Of a stretch of DNA of 64,000 nucleotides, positions 41,870 through 54,599 are shown piece after piece; positions within the stretch are counted from its first letter, which is position 1; the number at the start of each line of letters is the position of its first letter. The stretch comes from Heterobilharzia americana (Eukaryota > Platyhelminthes > Trematoda > Strigeidida > Schistosomatidae). Below the pieces are notes generated by a model that searched no databases, had not been told where the DNA came from, and saw nothing but the letters and a program-made list of their open reading frames with translations. The position numbers and the translations under genes are program-made. The stretch spans positions 17,401,248 through 17,465,247 of the forward strand of contig OX104134.1 in NCBI GenBank assembly GCA_944470555.2, in the 5' to 3' direction.

Positions 41870-44800
41870 TGGGTTCCCAGTGGAACATAGGGCTTCAGTA
41901 GCACGTCCCCAGTGCACTCTGTTCTCTGAAATCTTTTGAGCCTGGCTTCACGGCAGCCCAGAAACTCTCATTTCTTCCTCACACCATCTACTCCATATCA
42001 CCCTCAGACGCCCAACTCATCGTATCGCATCAGGGTTCCACTCAAGCACCTGGCACATGATGTCCCCGAATGGTCTTCTCAGTGTATGCCCAATCCATCT
42101 CCACTTCCTTCCACTACGTATTTGTTCAGCGATAGGTTCTTGGTTGGTTCGTTTCCATAGTTTCTCTTTGCTTATTCCTTCTGGCCATCTGAACTTCAGT
42201 AACGAGCTGGCGGAGGCAGTTGTTGATGAATGTCTGTATTTTGTTGGAAATCCCCTTCATAACGCGCAAAGTGTCTGAACCATACAGAAGCACTGACTTG
42301 ACATTAGCGCTGATAATCCAGATCTTGTTCCATATGCTGAGTGCAGTAGATCTACCTCCACACTGATTTCAGGTTAATGAAGGCCTGTTTTGCTGTCTTT
42401 CCGATTCTGGCCTTGACGTCCTCATCTGTGCTTTCGCCACCTGTAGTTGAAACGATACTGCCTACATAGATGAAAGAGACTACTTCCGTTAGGTTCCTTT
42501 CACTGGTGGTGATTGGAGCTTGTTGTTGTTGGCGGTGGTCTTGGTTGGATATCTTCATCACCACTGTCTTCTCTACGTTCACCGGAAGGAAGTGCCGTCT
42601 TCGCTCCCCTACCTCTTCTACCAACTTGTTGTTTTTCACCCGTAGATCTTTATTTTCATTTGACATTAGACACAAATCACCGGTGAAGTCCAAATCTTCT
42701 GAGATATTTACCCCGGACCAGCTCATCCCCCTCTTCTCGCTCCTCACTGTGTGCTGAATTATCCAGTCGAACATAATCAGGAATGTCATGGGTGATAGTA
42801 GGCGGCAGCCTTGTTTTCCTCCTGTCTCCACCTCAACGGCGCCACTGAGCCTCCTATTTTGAACTGCTTCTCATGTGGCGTCTTCACATAGTTGTTGAAT
42901 GAGGTTGATCAAGATTTGTGTCGCTAGAACTATAGTGTTGAAGCAACTGCCAAATTACTTCTCGGTCGACGCTGTCGAAGGCATTTTCAAAGTCGACGAA
43001 GTTGAGGTCTTGGAAGTTGTCCTGGTGCAAACTTGACAGACGCAAGGACCATTTACTAATTATTCGAACTTGTTATATACCCACAAATACGAGACCAAGG
43101 AAGAACACGATAGCGTAGTCGGATGGGATAGTATATTTCGTTGGTTATGCCAAGATACCGATGCGTTCCAAATAACTGGCAAAGGAGTTGAATACGAGCA
43201 GTGCAGCGCAACACAACAGCCTGCCAAATGGCGAGGATGCTTGACCGGGTGCCTCCAGCTTAGCGAGTCCAGTTAAACTACCAAGGTCAGCATCAATGTC
43301 AAATGTCGTCGAACCCGAGGCTATTGATTTTGAGGTGTGTGACGCTGCAAGGTGGACAGTCGACTGCTGCTCTATGCACTGCTGCATGATGATGCGTAGC
43401 GTTGCGGTTGGGCCAGCACATGTTTTGTATTTCCTGAAGCCAGCTAATCTGTTCCAGTCGTAATTTTGAATCCAGCGCATCCTTTAGTCCCTTCAGGATG
43501 ATGCGACCTAATATTTTGCTTGGTGTGGACAGGAGCACGATTCCACCCAAGTCCTTACAAAGGCTCAGGTCTCTCTTCTTCAAGAGCTTGGCAAGACAGC
43601 CCTTCTTCCAATCTGGCGGTACCTTTCCTTCCTTCCAGGCCTTCTGCAACAGTGGTGTATGTCCGCTAATGTCCCTGAGTCTGTTCTCAGTGCTTCCGGC
43701 GGTTTTCCATCTGGTCGCACTTCTTTCCCGCATTTTAGTAGCTTTATGACGTTCAAGACTTCAACTTTCGTGGGAGGGCCTGTGTTCACTGGTGGTTCTG
43801 TGACTGGGCTGTTGGTAACATTTCTGGACGGAGTGCAGGTCTTGGTCGATTCAAGAGTTTTTTAAAGTGGTTAGCCCATCGTTTCCCTTTTTCTCTTATT
43901 TGGTAATTAGATTTCCTTCATCATCTTTCATTGATTTCATCTGTGTTGGTCTCTTCCCAGGTAGCAAGTAACCCAGTTGTTTGATACAATGTTGTTAGGT
44001 CTCTGTGTCTCCTACCTGCAGCCTATTCTACTTCACTTGCCAGTGTGTCGTAGAAGTGTCTGTTGTCCTTGCGCGCACTCCTCTTCACTTCTTTGTCCTA
44101 TGCAGTGCTTTATGCGTTGGACTCAGTTCTTCCCTTCGTTGTGCATCCTTGCACTGGTTTATCTTATGCTTCACCACCCTCCTCTGATCTATCAGCTTCC
44201 ATGTATCCGTGAAGATCCATTCCTTATTTTTTCTTCTTCCTCCCTAATATGGTTATGCAGGTTTCTTTCCACACAGCCTTTGAAGAGTTCCAAAGGTTCA
44301 TTCACACAGGTTTCTTCAGAGATGTTGCTCGATACCCCCCATTTTGTCTTGATGGCTGCTGTGAAGATGTCCTTTGTAGTTTCATCCTTCAGCATCTGGT
44401 TGTCGAACTTGAACTGTGGTCTGTCACCAACTTCTTTGAGGGCTTTTAACTTGATTTGGAAGGTTCGTTGCACTAGACGGTGAGTAGTATGGACCTACAT
44501 CTGCTCCTCTTCTTGACCTTGTGTCAGGTAGGCGGCGTCCCCACTTTCGATAAAGTCAAGCTGATTTTTAGTGTCGTGTGTTCTGCTGTCTGGCGAAATC
44601 CACGTCGCTTTGTGGGCATCCTTGTGCTTGAACACACTGCCTTGCCCCCAATCACCAAATCGTTGAATGCACACAATTCTGCAAACAATTCTCCATTCTC
44701 GTTCATCACCTCACCGAGCGCTTCTTGATTCATGGTTAGTTCTCTACCTGTGTTGTCCCTTCCCAGTTTGGCATTCATGTCGCCCATTAGAATTATGACA

Positions 44801-45320
44801 TCGCCAACTGAGGTCTTGTCCAGTTTTGGCTGAAGTTGTCTGTAGAATTCCTCCCTCCTTTGAGGTGAATCTTGCTGTCATGATCCTGCTGGAGGAGATC
44901 AGTTCACACTGTATGACAGCCTTCAATGCTGCTGGGGACATCATGATAGCCACTCCATAACTCAATGTGCTCGTCGTTGTCGTCTGGGTGACCAGAGTAG
45001 ATTATTGATTCTCCATATCTTCTCATTTCTTGTGCAATCTGGACGGCCTTACTATTTTCAAACATCGTGCGGATATTCCATGTCCCCGTATTTACCTTTG
45101 CTTTCACCGAGAGAGAGAGAGACATCGGCCAATTGGCGTCCCAAAGGCTTTCGCCAACCAGTGTCATTTCGCCTCTCCGATTCCAGCGAGGAATAATTTT
45201 TTTATTTTTATATTTTGTTTGTGCTTTGAAGTTTGTTTAGCGGTTAGACTTGTTTTGCGGAGTAGGGTTGCTAGCCCTATGCCCAACCTTCCCTCCTTTC
45301 CCGGGCTTAGGACCGGCTAG
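41870..45320 (-). pseudogene. LINE A2 endonuclease-RT remnant
   Basis: It is split into many short frames. Recognisable pieces are VNTGTWNIRTMF (about 45,090), MGDMNAKLGRDNTGRE (about 44,785), DSKLRLEQ (about 43,460), GGKQGCRLLSP (about 42,820) and EDLDFTGDLCLMS near 42,680. The last shows that the catalytic FADD has become FTGD, losing the first of the two aspartates. The enzyme would be dead even if frames were intact. Confidence 0.85.
43009..43353. mobile_element. 345-bp insertion within LINE A2
   Basis: Compared with A3, homology stops after GACGAAGTTGAGGT and resumes at AGGTGGACAGTCGAC. Only a 4-bp AGGT repeat flanks it. It has no tail, no terminal inverted repeats and no protein match that I can see; its origin is unknown. 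Confidence 0.6.
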
Positions 45321-45350
45321 TAACCAGTGAACTAGTTAACCAGGGGAGGT

Positions 45351-46180
45351 TGGGTAATGTTCAGAAGCTCTTCGTATATATTATTACGCCCGTCTTAAAG
45401 ATGGATACTATAACGAGCTCACTCCGCACCAGCGGAAAATCTTCAGTCTTTTATATCTTCCTAACTGACGTAGTTGGTTACAGAACTACAGTGAATTATC
45501 CGTTACAAATGCCTTGTGCCACCATACTGCTTGGTTCTGCCAGTGGAAGCCCACTCCATCGGGTGATTTAATGTTAACCTATTGTGGAGGCAAGTACACT
45601 GAAGCTAAAGCCGTCCGGGGAGTATGTCAGTCTTACTGCCTTAGGGATGCTCTACGCAGTGTCGCAAGAACTTTCGAGCAATTACCGTGCAACTTAAACC
45701 TGGGTATGCAGGTATGCAGCTTCTTGATGTCACGCCCGGTGTTCAAAAGTTTACCACAGTACATGTTAGCACACACTGCTTTCAGTGCAGTGAGTTTCCG
45801 CAACCGACAATCAGATGCTTTACTTTGCAATTTTGCCGGTATATTGCAATGAATCATCGAGCTTTACTGGTCGTGGCGATTGTTCCTCGAACTTAAACCA
45901 CTCCAGAAGGGCCTCTTGTGTATTGGTAAAGCTTGAGTTACCTACCACCATGTTGTGAATCTCTAGCGTTATGTTAGAGGTTCGAACATGGAGTCATACC
46001 GTAGTCTGCATTGAGTGACAGCTGAGAGTTTATTCTGACCCTGCCTCTCCTGAAGAAGGGAACTGGTTGGATAAGGCTTACCGCCATTTCGGATTATCTT
46101 ATTTCCGTTCATCCTCCGACCTCTGAGAATAAACGCTTTATATTGTCGTCGTAAGTAAGTCAAGTCTCCATTTCAAAGCA
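45351..46180. other. Spacer between A2 and A3, no gene recognised
   Basis: Two overlapping + frames (45,514-45,896) and a - frame lack known motifs. It probably contains older repeat sequence into which A3 inserted. Confidence 0.35.
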
Positions 46181-46196
46181 TACGGACAGACAGTAT
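46181..46196 (+). repeat. Target-site duplication of LINE A3, left copy
   Basis: TACGGACAGACAGTAT, identical to 49,409-49,424. Confidence 0.95.
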
Positions 46197-49100
46197 TATT
46201 ATTATTATTATTAGTCCCTTGGGTTCCTAGTGGAACATAGGGCTTCAGTAGCACGCCTCCAGTGACCTCTGTTCTCTGAGATCTTTTGAACCTGGTTCCA
46301 CGACAGCCCAGAAGCTCTCATTTCCTCCTCGCACGACCTCCTCCATGTCACCCTCGGACGTCCAACTCGTCGCTTCCCATGGGGATTCCACTCGAGGGCC
46401 TGACGCGTGATGTCCTCAGTCGGCCTTCTCAGTGCATGGCCAATCCATCTCCACTTCTTCCTGCATATTTGTTGCGTGATAGGTTCTTGGTTGGTTCGTT
46501 CCCAGAGTTCCTTGTTGCTTATTCTTTCTGGCCATCTGATCTTCAGCAGCGAGCGTAAGCAGTTGTTGATGAATGTCTGTAGTTTATTGGAAATGCCTTT
46601 CGTGACGCGCCAAGTCTCTGAGCCATACAAGAGCACTGACTTGACGTTGGTGTTGAAAATCCGTATCTTGTTCCGCATGCTGAGTGCAGAAGATCTCCAC
46701 ACTGGTTTCAGGCTAATGAATGCCTGTCTTGCTTTTCCGATTCTGACTTTGACGTCCTCGTCCGTCCCGCCTGTAGTTGAAACAGTGCTTCCTAGATAAG
46801 TGAAGGAGGTTACTTCCTTCAAGTTTCTACCGTTGACGGTGATTGGAGTTTGTTGTTGTTGTTGATGGTGGTGGTGCGGTATCTTCATCACTTCTGTCTT
46901 CTCTATATTCACCTGAAGTCCCGTCTTAGCTGCCTCTTCTGTCAACTTGTTAGTTTTTGCCTGCAGATCTTCAAGTTTATGTGACATTAGGCATAAGTCA
47001 TCGGCGAAATCCAAGTCTTCTAGGTTCTTTTCCGTCGTCCAGTGTATCCCCCTCTTCTCGCTGCCTACTGTTTGCTGCATGATCCAGTCCACCACAATAG
47101 GAATATCATGGGGGATAGTAGGCAACCTTGTTTCACTCCTGTCTTCACTTCAAAGGCATCACTGAGCTTCCCATTGTGGATTACTTGGCATGTGGCATCT
47201 TCATATAGTTGTTGAATGAGGCGGATAAAGGTTTGCGGTACTCCGTAGTATTGAAGCAGTTTCCAAATTACTTCTCGGTCGACGCTGTCAAAGGCCTTCT
47301 CAAAGTCGATGAAGTTGAGGTATAGAGCTGATTGCCATTCTACGCTCTGTTCTATGATGATACGAAGCGTTGCAATTTGGTCAGCACATGATTTGTACTT
47401 CCTGAAGCCTGCCTGTTCCGGTCGCAGTTTTGAATCCAGTGCGTCTTTAAGCCTCTCCAGGATGATGCGGCTTAATATTTTACTTGGGGTGGATAGGAGA
47501 GTGATTCCTCGCCAGTTCTTGCAAGCACTGAGGTCTCCCTTCTTCGGCAGTTTGACAAGGTAACCCTTCTTCCAATCGTCAGGTACCTTCTCTTCCCTCC
47601 ACACCTTCTGCAATAGTGGTGTGAGCATGTCCGCTGTTGTCTCTGCATCTGTTCTCAGTGCTTCTGGCGGTATTCCATCTGGTCCTGCTGCTTTCCCGCA
47701 TTTCAGTAGCTTTATGGCGTTCAGGACTTCCATTTTCGTTGGGGGATTTATGTTCACTTGTAATTCAGCGGCTGCAGGTGGTATTTCTGGACGAAGTGCA
47801 GGTGGTGGTCGATTCAAGAGCTTCTTGAAGTGGTCGGCCCATCGTTTCCTCTGTTTCTCTTCTTTTGTAATTAAATTTCCTTCTTCATCTTTTATTGGTT
47901 TCATCTGTGTTGGTCTCTTCCCTGATAGCAACCTGGTTATTTGATACAATGTCGTCAGGTCTCTCTTACCTGCAGCCTGTTCTGCTTCACTTGCCAGTGT
48001 GTCGTAGAAGTGTCGTTTGTCTTTGCGTGCACTCTTCTTCACTTCTTTATCCAGTGTTTTATACATTGTGCTCAGTTCCTCTTGTCGTTGAGCATCCTTG
48101 CACTGGTTTATCTTCTGCTTCACCATCCTCCTCTCCTCTATCAGCTTCCAGGTATCCGTCGAGATCCATTCCTTGTCTTCTTTCTTCTTCCTTCCTAATA
48201 CTGTTGTGCAGGTTTCTTTCCACATAGCTTTCAAAGACTTCCAGTGTTCTTCTACACAGGTTTCTTCAGGGATGTCCCTCGACGTCTCCCATTTTGTCTT
48301 GATGGCTGCTTTGAAGATCTCCTTTGTAGTTTCATCCTTCAGTTTCCGAGTGTTGTACTTGAATTGAGGTCTATCACCAGCTTCCTTGAAGGCTTTTAAC
48401 TTGATTTCGAAGGTTCCTTGCACTAGATAGTGGTCTGAACCTACATCTGCTCCTCTTCTTGACCTTGTGTTAAGTAGACTGCGTCTCCATTTTCTTGAGA
48501 TTGAGATAAAGTCGATTTGGTTTTTAGTGTGTCCATCTGGTGAAATCCATGTCGCTTTGTGGATATCCTTGTGCCTGAACACACTGCCTCCAATCACCAA
48601 ATCGTTGAATGCACAGAATTCTGCAAACAATTCTCCATTCTCATTCATTTCACCTAGCGCCTCTCGACCCATGGTTAGTTCTCTTCCCGTGTTGTCCCCT
48701 CCCAGTTTGGCATTCATGTCGCCCATTAGAATTTTGATATCGCCAACTGACGTCTTGTCCAGTGTTGACTGAAGTTGTCTGTAGAATTCCTCCTTTTTCT
48801 CTTGCTCTGCATTATTTGTAGGTGCATAACATTGTATGATTGTGACCTTTCTTCCTTTTGAGTTGAATCTTGCTGACATGATCCTGGAGGAGATTGGTTC
48901 CCACTGCATGAGAGCCTTCGATGCTCTTGAGGACATCATGATAGCCACTCCCTCAGTGTGCTCGTGGTTGGCGTCTGGGTGACCGGAGTAGATTATTGAT
49001 TCTCCCGTTGACAGTTTGGAGAGTCCACTCCCATTCCATCTGCTTTCGCAAATCCCAAGCACTTCGATGTTATACCTTCTCATCTCCTTTGCAATCTGGG

Positions 49101-49408
49101 CTGCCTTACTGGGTTCAAACATCGTGCGGACATTCCATGTCCCCACGTTTACTTTCGCTTTCATCGAGAGAAGACACATCGGCCAATTGGCTTCCCGAAG
49201 GCTTTCACCAACTGGCGTCATTTCGCCTCTCCGATTCCAGCGGGGAATAAGTTTGTTTTCATTTTTTATATTTTGTTTGTGCTTTGAAGTTTCTTTAGCG
49301 GTTAGATTTGTTTTACGGGGTAGGGTTGCTAGCCCTATGCCCAACCTTCCCTCTTTACCCGGGCTTAGGACCGGCTAGTAACTAGTAAACTAGTTAACCA
49401 GGCGAGGT
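46197..49408 (-). mobile_element. LINE A3, RTE-like, full length (3,212 bp)
   Basis: A complete - strand element bounded by a perfect 16-bp target-site duplication. The 5' end (ACCTCGCCTGG) and short-repeat tail (TAATAATAAT) match A1, and the lengths differ by one base. It lies 0.85 kb from the old copy A2, in the same orientation. Confidence 0.95.
46211..49344 (-). pseudogene. LINE A3 endonuclease-reverse transcriptase, single frameshift
   Basis: It opens MGIGLATLPRKTNLTAK at 49,344 and stays open for 759 codons (to 47,065), covering the endonuclease (NVGTWNVRTMF, GICESRWNG, MGDMNAKLGG, SDH) and the RT through GVKQGCLLSPMIF. A one-base loss near 47,100 shifts the frame. The rest (47,125-46,211) holds EDLDFADDLCLMSH, PHHHHQQQQQ, LLYGSETW and WRWIGHALRRP to the stop. 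Without the lesion the frame would be about 1,044 codons. It could be nearly active, or intact in another haplotype if the lesion is a sequencing error. Confidence 0.93.
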
Positions 49409-49424
49409 TACGGACAGACAGTAT
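49409..49424 (+). repeat. Target-site duplication of LINE A3, right copy
   Basis: TACGGACAGACAGTAT, identical to 46,181-46,196. Confidence 0.95.
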
Positions 49425-52400
49425 CAGACAGTTATTCCTCGGGCTTCAAAGTGGAACGAACTAATCTACTTTTTTTCAGTGGTACCTCGGAGATAAAGCG
49501 ACCGTCACACTGAAAGATGGCATGATGAAAAAAGGGCCCATACAGTTCCAATATTACATCATGTCCACATAATTATTCTCCAGCATCCTTACTTTTGCCG
49601 CTTCCTCTGAGTAGCTACCTACCCGTGCAGCCAACGTAAGCTTACCGCAATGTTTTGTAACTTGTGCCTCTGTAGTGGCCCCTTCATATCCCGACATTCT
49701 AAATACCATGTCTATTTTCACTCGGTGATGCCATCAGCCTCAGACTAATATTCCAAAAAACCGAACTCTGTAGAAAATAAGACAACAAACAATACTTGCG
49801 TAAAATTTGAAACTTTTCGCTGCTTCTGTCACACATCCAGGATCTGAGTATGGTTGTCCGCACGACGTAATCTGAAGAATGGGATGAATCTGCGAAATTA
49901 ACTTCACAAGTGCTCAGCAACATGGTGCCTTCTCATGCGCTCGCTGCTGTGTTTACGACACCAACTTTCTGAAGCACCTTTCCTAGCTCGATAATGGTAT
50001 ATTGTCTGACCATATAGTTCGCTTAAAGCAGAAAGGGTAGGAAAAATAGACAGCACCTCCTTTGACTTCTGCCTGCACACAAACCAGCTGGTAGATAATC
50101 ATCTCAAGGGATAATTTTTACTCAAACATTCATGAAGAATAACGTCTAGATGAATCAGTAACCTTGCGTGACTTCAAAACTTAAATAGTGAAGCCCAAGA
50201 AGAACCAATAAGGTGCTGAGGATACTCCGTGCAAATATTTAGAAACATTTATTGTAACATTCGACACTTTTTTCTGAATGACTTTTACCGGTTCGCACCC
50301 GGCCCAGGCATATAAAGTTATTGACGCAGTTTGCGCCTGCCAACGTCAGACCGACGGTGGACATTGATAGATAGCTTCACTAAAGGCTATTACTAGAGCG
50401 GATCGACGGAATATTGCCGGTCTTGCTGACGTACCCACGCAGGATGCGATCACACGCGAAAATGGCCGCGCATATGTTTGGGTTTAAATGCGCATACGGA
50501 GGTGACCACATTTGGGCCCCTATGAGATCGGGCAGAAGGTGTGAGAGGGGCGGTTAAGCACTTTTCTATACGTGACAGCAATTCTCTTCCTAATGAAGTC
50601 TGGTGCAGGATTCGGTCTGCTGTAGAAATAGCGGCGGTTGCCTGTCTATACGCGAAGGTCATCAGAGAACACGGTTTCTTGCCAATGTCACCCGAACCGT
50701 TTGGTAAGACAAAGTTTACTTCGACAGATTTCGGTGGTGGGAAAGAGTCAGAGTAACTGGGATGGGGCTTAACCAAGGTCTGTTATAGCAACCATGGTTA
50801 GCGGTTGGTGATAGATGTGGACGAGACGTCAACATCAGTGAGCACTCTGAAGTCATGAAGGCTCACTATGGATACTGAGAAAAGAAAGGACGGTCATTAG
50901 CAGGCATCGTGTCCTTTATATTCTCATTCCCCGGTGTAGTAGTACTTCCTATCCACCCTTTGTGCATGAATTAAACTTCTCTCCTAATGGTAGTACACTG
51001 TACATCTCGTTGAATTGAGGTGCCCCAATATAATTCTTGGTCATGAACCATGGCAGCCACAAAACTGAAAAACTGCAAAAACCGAGAATGTTTACTCCGC
51101 GACGAAGAAATGTTATACAGAGGGAACGAAGTTAGGGGCCAACCCCCCTCTCCCAAAGGGGATATTGGAAGAGTTGTTTACACTTGTCCTCGTAGTTCAG
51201 ATTAGGTACATTACCAACCACGTATCTGGTATGGGCTTTTGAATGCCTCCTATTTTGACCGTCTAATATGAAATGACAGTGAAAGAGAAAGGGTTAGAGG
51301 TAGGTTTTACCAGGCACTAGCCTATCTCCGACACACGCAATTTCTAGTGAAGAACCCAGCTGGTTGACGAGTTTTAGGGGCTTGTTTCGAAGCGTGCTTT
51401 TTGAAAGAGAAGTCGCCAAAACTGCGAAAACCTGGGATTCGTATCCGATTGACCTGAAGTGTTCGCCCTTGTGCGTTCACTCAGGTCTGTAACCATGCTT
51501 AAATGGGTTCGTCTTATTGAGGGTTGAAGTCTGCGTATTGTGGGCACTGGTGTTACCTACACGAAGCTGCTATTGAAAATAAACGTTCAAACGTCGTTAT
51601 GCAAACGATTTACGTAGACTAACCTGCCGTGTCTATCCATAACGGGAAGCCAAAACTGCACCCCATCACTAAGTAAGCCAATAGAGTGCTACCATTTCGG
51701 CCATTCGAAGGTTATTTTCCCCACTTTTTCGGGCCACGTTGGGTGACGCGTTCCTTGCTCAGCGTTTGCCCGCAGACTAACTGACCCGGTGGAAGTTTTT
51801 CGCGTTCGGATTCAATGATTTTTTCTCAATTGTGCTGCGTTAGGTATACTGGCTCTCAGGACCCCTTTTTGTTGACTGTTTTCAATCTTTGTGATGTTTG
51901 TGCATACAAATCAGTCATATGTTTGCACGTTTTTCATGCACCAATAAGTTGAAACGTATTTGTTCATATCACACGATCGGTTTTGTGCTCTTCAGGTAAA
52001 TGCTGTATCGTTGCCTTTCTGTAGGTATTGGTTCTATGCCACAACCCTGGTCATGCAACTAGTACCTGTGCCATGCCCAGGTTCACCAATGCTCACAAGT
52101 CTTAACTGGTCGTTTAAAAGGTCGAATAATTTGTTCGTAGTCCCCACTAGTTTTTAGGGCTGTCAGCCAGGTAACCGGAGGAAAAATGTTTATTTTTTTC
52201 GCGGCCTCGTGGATTCCCAACGATTGTCGAAAAGCAATTCTAGTTTTCCAACTGTGGATATTTCAACCTGCTTTTGAACAGCCAACACAATCAATACAAC
52301 CGAATATCCAAAATTATCGTGGGGACAACCTCACTGGGTTTGATAATGAAACACCCACTAAGCAGTGAGGCAGAGTGAAGAAAATCAGGAAGATCTCAGA

Positions 52401-52437
52401 TTTAAGCTCCCGTTTGTGGTCGTCGTCCACAGATTTG
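49425..52437. other. No gene recognised; unexplained moderately GC-rich block
   Basis: From about 50,280 to 51,900 the base composition is richer in G and C than the introns on the left. Open frames on both strands (such as 50,541-50,756 + and 50,450-50,776 -) show no motif I can name. It is probably decayed repeat, but that is a guess. Confidence 0.3.
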
Positions 52438-52715
52438 GCAGAATGAGTTGATCTGGGAATGCTAGTTTGCGTCAAAAGAGGCAGTAAGCGGACCCTGGTA
52501 AGCGTGTCATACTACATCTAAGTGCAATGGATAATAAGAATAATGTGTTTGTAATGATGAATCATACGAACGCATGCAGAATGAGTTGATCTGGGAATGC
52601 TAGTTTGCGTCAAAAGAGGCAGTAAGCGGACCCTGGTAAGCGTGTCATACTACATCAAAGTGCAATGGATAATAAGAATAATATGTTTGTAATGATGAAT
52701 CATACGAACGCATGC
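52438..52715. repeat. Tandem duplication, two 139-bp units
   Basis: Units 52,438-52,576 and 52,577-52,715 are identical except for two substitutions, with no indel. Each starts GCAGAATGAGTTGATC or its near equivalent and ends CGAACGCATGC. They are not coding. Confidence 0.95.
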
Positions 52716-54599
52716 CGTCTTTACAGGCAATATGTAAATGTTCTTTCCTGATTGAAGCTGTCAAAGTTTGGAAGGAGACGAATCATCGTGCCATACAAAG
52801 TCTCCGGGAGTAAACAATTGCTTAGATATTACTTATCACAAATATTGGATGAGCGCGATATCGTCAAACAACAGTGGAGAAAATTAATGAGGGTACAATC
52901 ACCCGGTAGGAAAAGCATTAGTTAATAATGAAATCCATCGGAGTATATCGCATATGGAATGTTGAGAGCAAATGAATGCGGTATTCGATAGGTTTGTACT
53001 GTCTACAAATGGTAATCAAAACTGGGATGGACTGCGGACAGAAATTTGGGCTTGGTGTTGTATGGTGTCAAGTACATTGCAGCAACTGTTTAGGTCCATA
53101 ATGTTGAAAACAAAGTCATTTGAATAAATTACGCCACAGATGCAATTCTGTCAAGCTGCTGTTGTCATATTATGGTAGAAAATATATGAGGTTTCACCAT
53201 CAAACCATCTAATAACACTTCAGGGTTGGTGCCTCATATGAGGTCACTTTCAGTTAGCCTCGTTTCCGAGTGAGTGGGTGCCAGGAGTGGATGAACTTGC
53301 ATACTTGGATACAAGCGACACCTACCACCAACACTTCCAGTTGCACTCCGAAATGGAGCCATAAACTTAGGGGAGGTTGTTATCTGAGATGAATTGTCTA
53401 GCTGCCGGTGATTTTGCATCTCTTGGTGGTAAAGGATGATAGTTCTCACGTGCTGAATAGAAGGGAAGTGAAACACAAAGACATGAGGACTGAAGTTAGT
53501 CGTCTTGGAATTTGGTGAAGCAATACCGAGGGCTAAAGTATCCATGGAGGAGGAGGAAGAATAAGGGATCATAATCTAATAATTTACTTATGGAATACTT
53601 TTAGGGTTTTATGCAGTATATTTCTCACATCCTAGTCTAAGCTGCGTTACAAATGCTTAAAGATGGTGACTCCGCTTCGCATTTGGTACCAGCAAGAGCT
53701 TCGATATACACATTCAGGGTTACGGGGAGATAGTACCCCAAGGAAGGGAGGGTGAAGGACGTTTATTGGGTCTAATGGCCTCAGACGAGGGTGGCTTCTG
53801 TAAGTCTCCACCATCAGATCCGCCACCTCGTGTCAAGCATTTCTGCATTACCCTGGTCCGTCACTGCTTGACCTGTGCTACGTGCTACCATTGCTTTCCC
53901 CCCTAGCCTCTGCTCTCTTTGATAAACGTTGTAATACGGCTGGCACGTGGGGAGTTAGAGGTTGCTGCACCGGTTATCAAGTACTTGGCGTCGTCCGCAG
54001 GGTTTGTTGTGCTGTGTCTTCGCGCATCCAAGGGCCTCAACTACCGTTGGGCATCTCGCAGGTAAGTGTGGTTTCCATGAGTCCTCACCATCAGATCCAC
54101 CATCTCTTGCTGCTACGCTATTTTCATATTTTGAACTATCTCACGACTTATCGCTGACACTCTTGCGACATTTAATATCACAAAATTTATTCTAAAGAAA
54201 TCCCTTTGTTATTTGCTAATCGCTATGTTTCCTGCAGAAGCCTGCGGCCACTGCACGCCCGCTTAATTATTGTGAAGTGGAGGCATGTGCGTAGTCGGTC
54301 TGCAAGATATGCCTCTAGTGGGATAAAAGACAGAAATATGAGTCCCACTGGTGATAAGCTAAATTTATTTACTTGGAGTGAGGAGTAAAAGATTTATTTT
54401 TCATGGTTCAGAATGAACAGGTGTTAAGTCGAGAGATCAGTTAGGTTACGAAGAAATGGAGTTTACATCAGGTCAGCTACAGAGTTCACTGTTGCAAATC
54501 GTATCATACTCCGCTTCCTGTCTTCCTTAGGCCAGTTGTTTTATTCGACTTTAACCTATGCGCTTAGTTTTCGGCATTGTCTTCGCCGTTCGTCTCCCT
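52716..54599. other. No gene recognised
   Basis: A short degenerate direct repeat (CACCATCAGATCCGCCACCTC near 53,809 and CACCATCAGATCCACCATCTC near 54,087) is the only structure noted. Open frames lack motifs. Confidence 0.35.

Larger units (their letters stand above)
41847..45350 (-). mobile_element. LINE A2, RTE-like, old and damaged copy
   Basis: It is related to A1 and A3 along its whole length, with the same 5' start (ACCTCCCC on the - strand) and a tail of AAATAAATAAC type. It is about 290 bp longer than A3 because of a 345-bp insertion at 43,009-43,353. TAATGTTCAGA (45,355) and TAACGTTCAGA (41,836) may be a decayed target-site duplication, but 4 bp separate the former from the 5' end, so this is weak. 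Confidence 0.85.

Noticed and set aside
41836..45365. 11-bp target-site duplication of LINE A2
   Set aside because: One mismatch and a 4-bp offset from the 5' end make it no better than chance for so old a copy; kept only as a weak note.
48098..48772. Several 80-120-codon + strand frames across A3
   Set aside because: They are antisense shadows of the LINE endonuclease and linker; the same frames recur antisense in A1 and A2.
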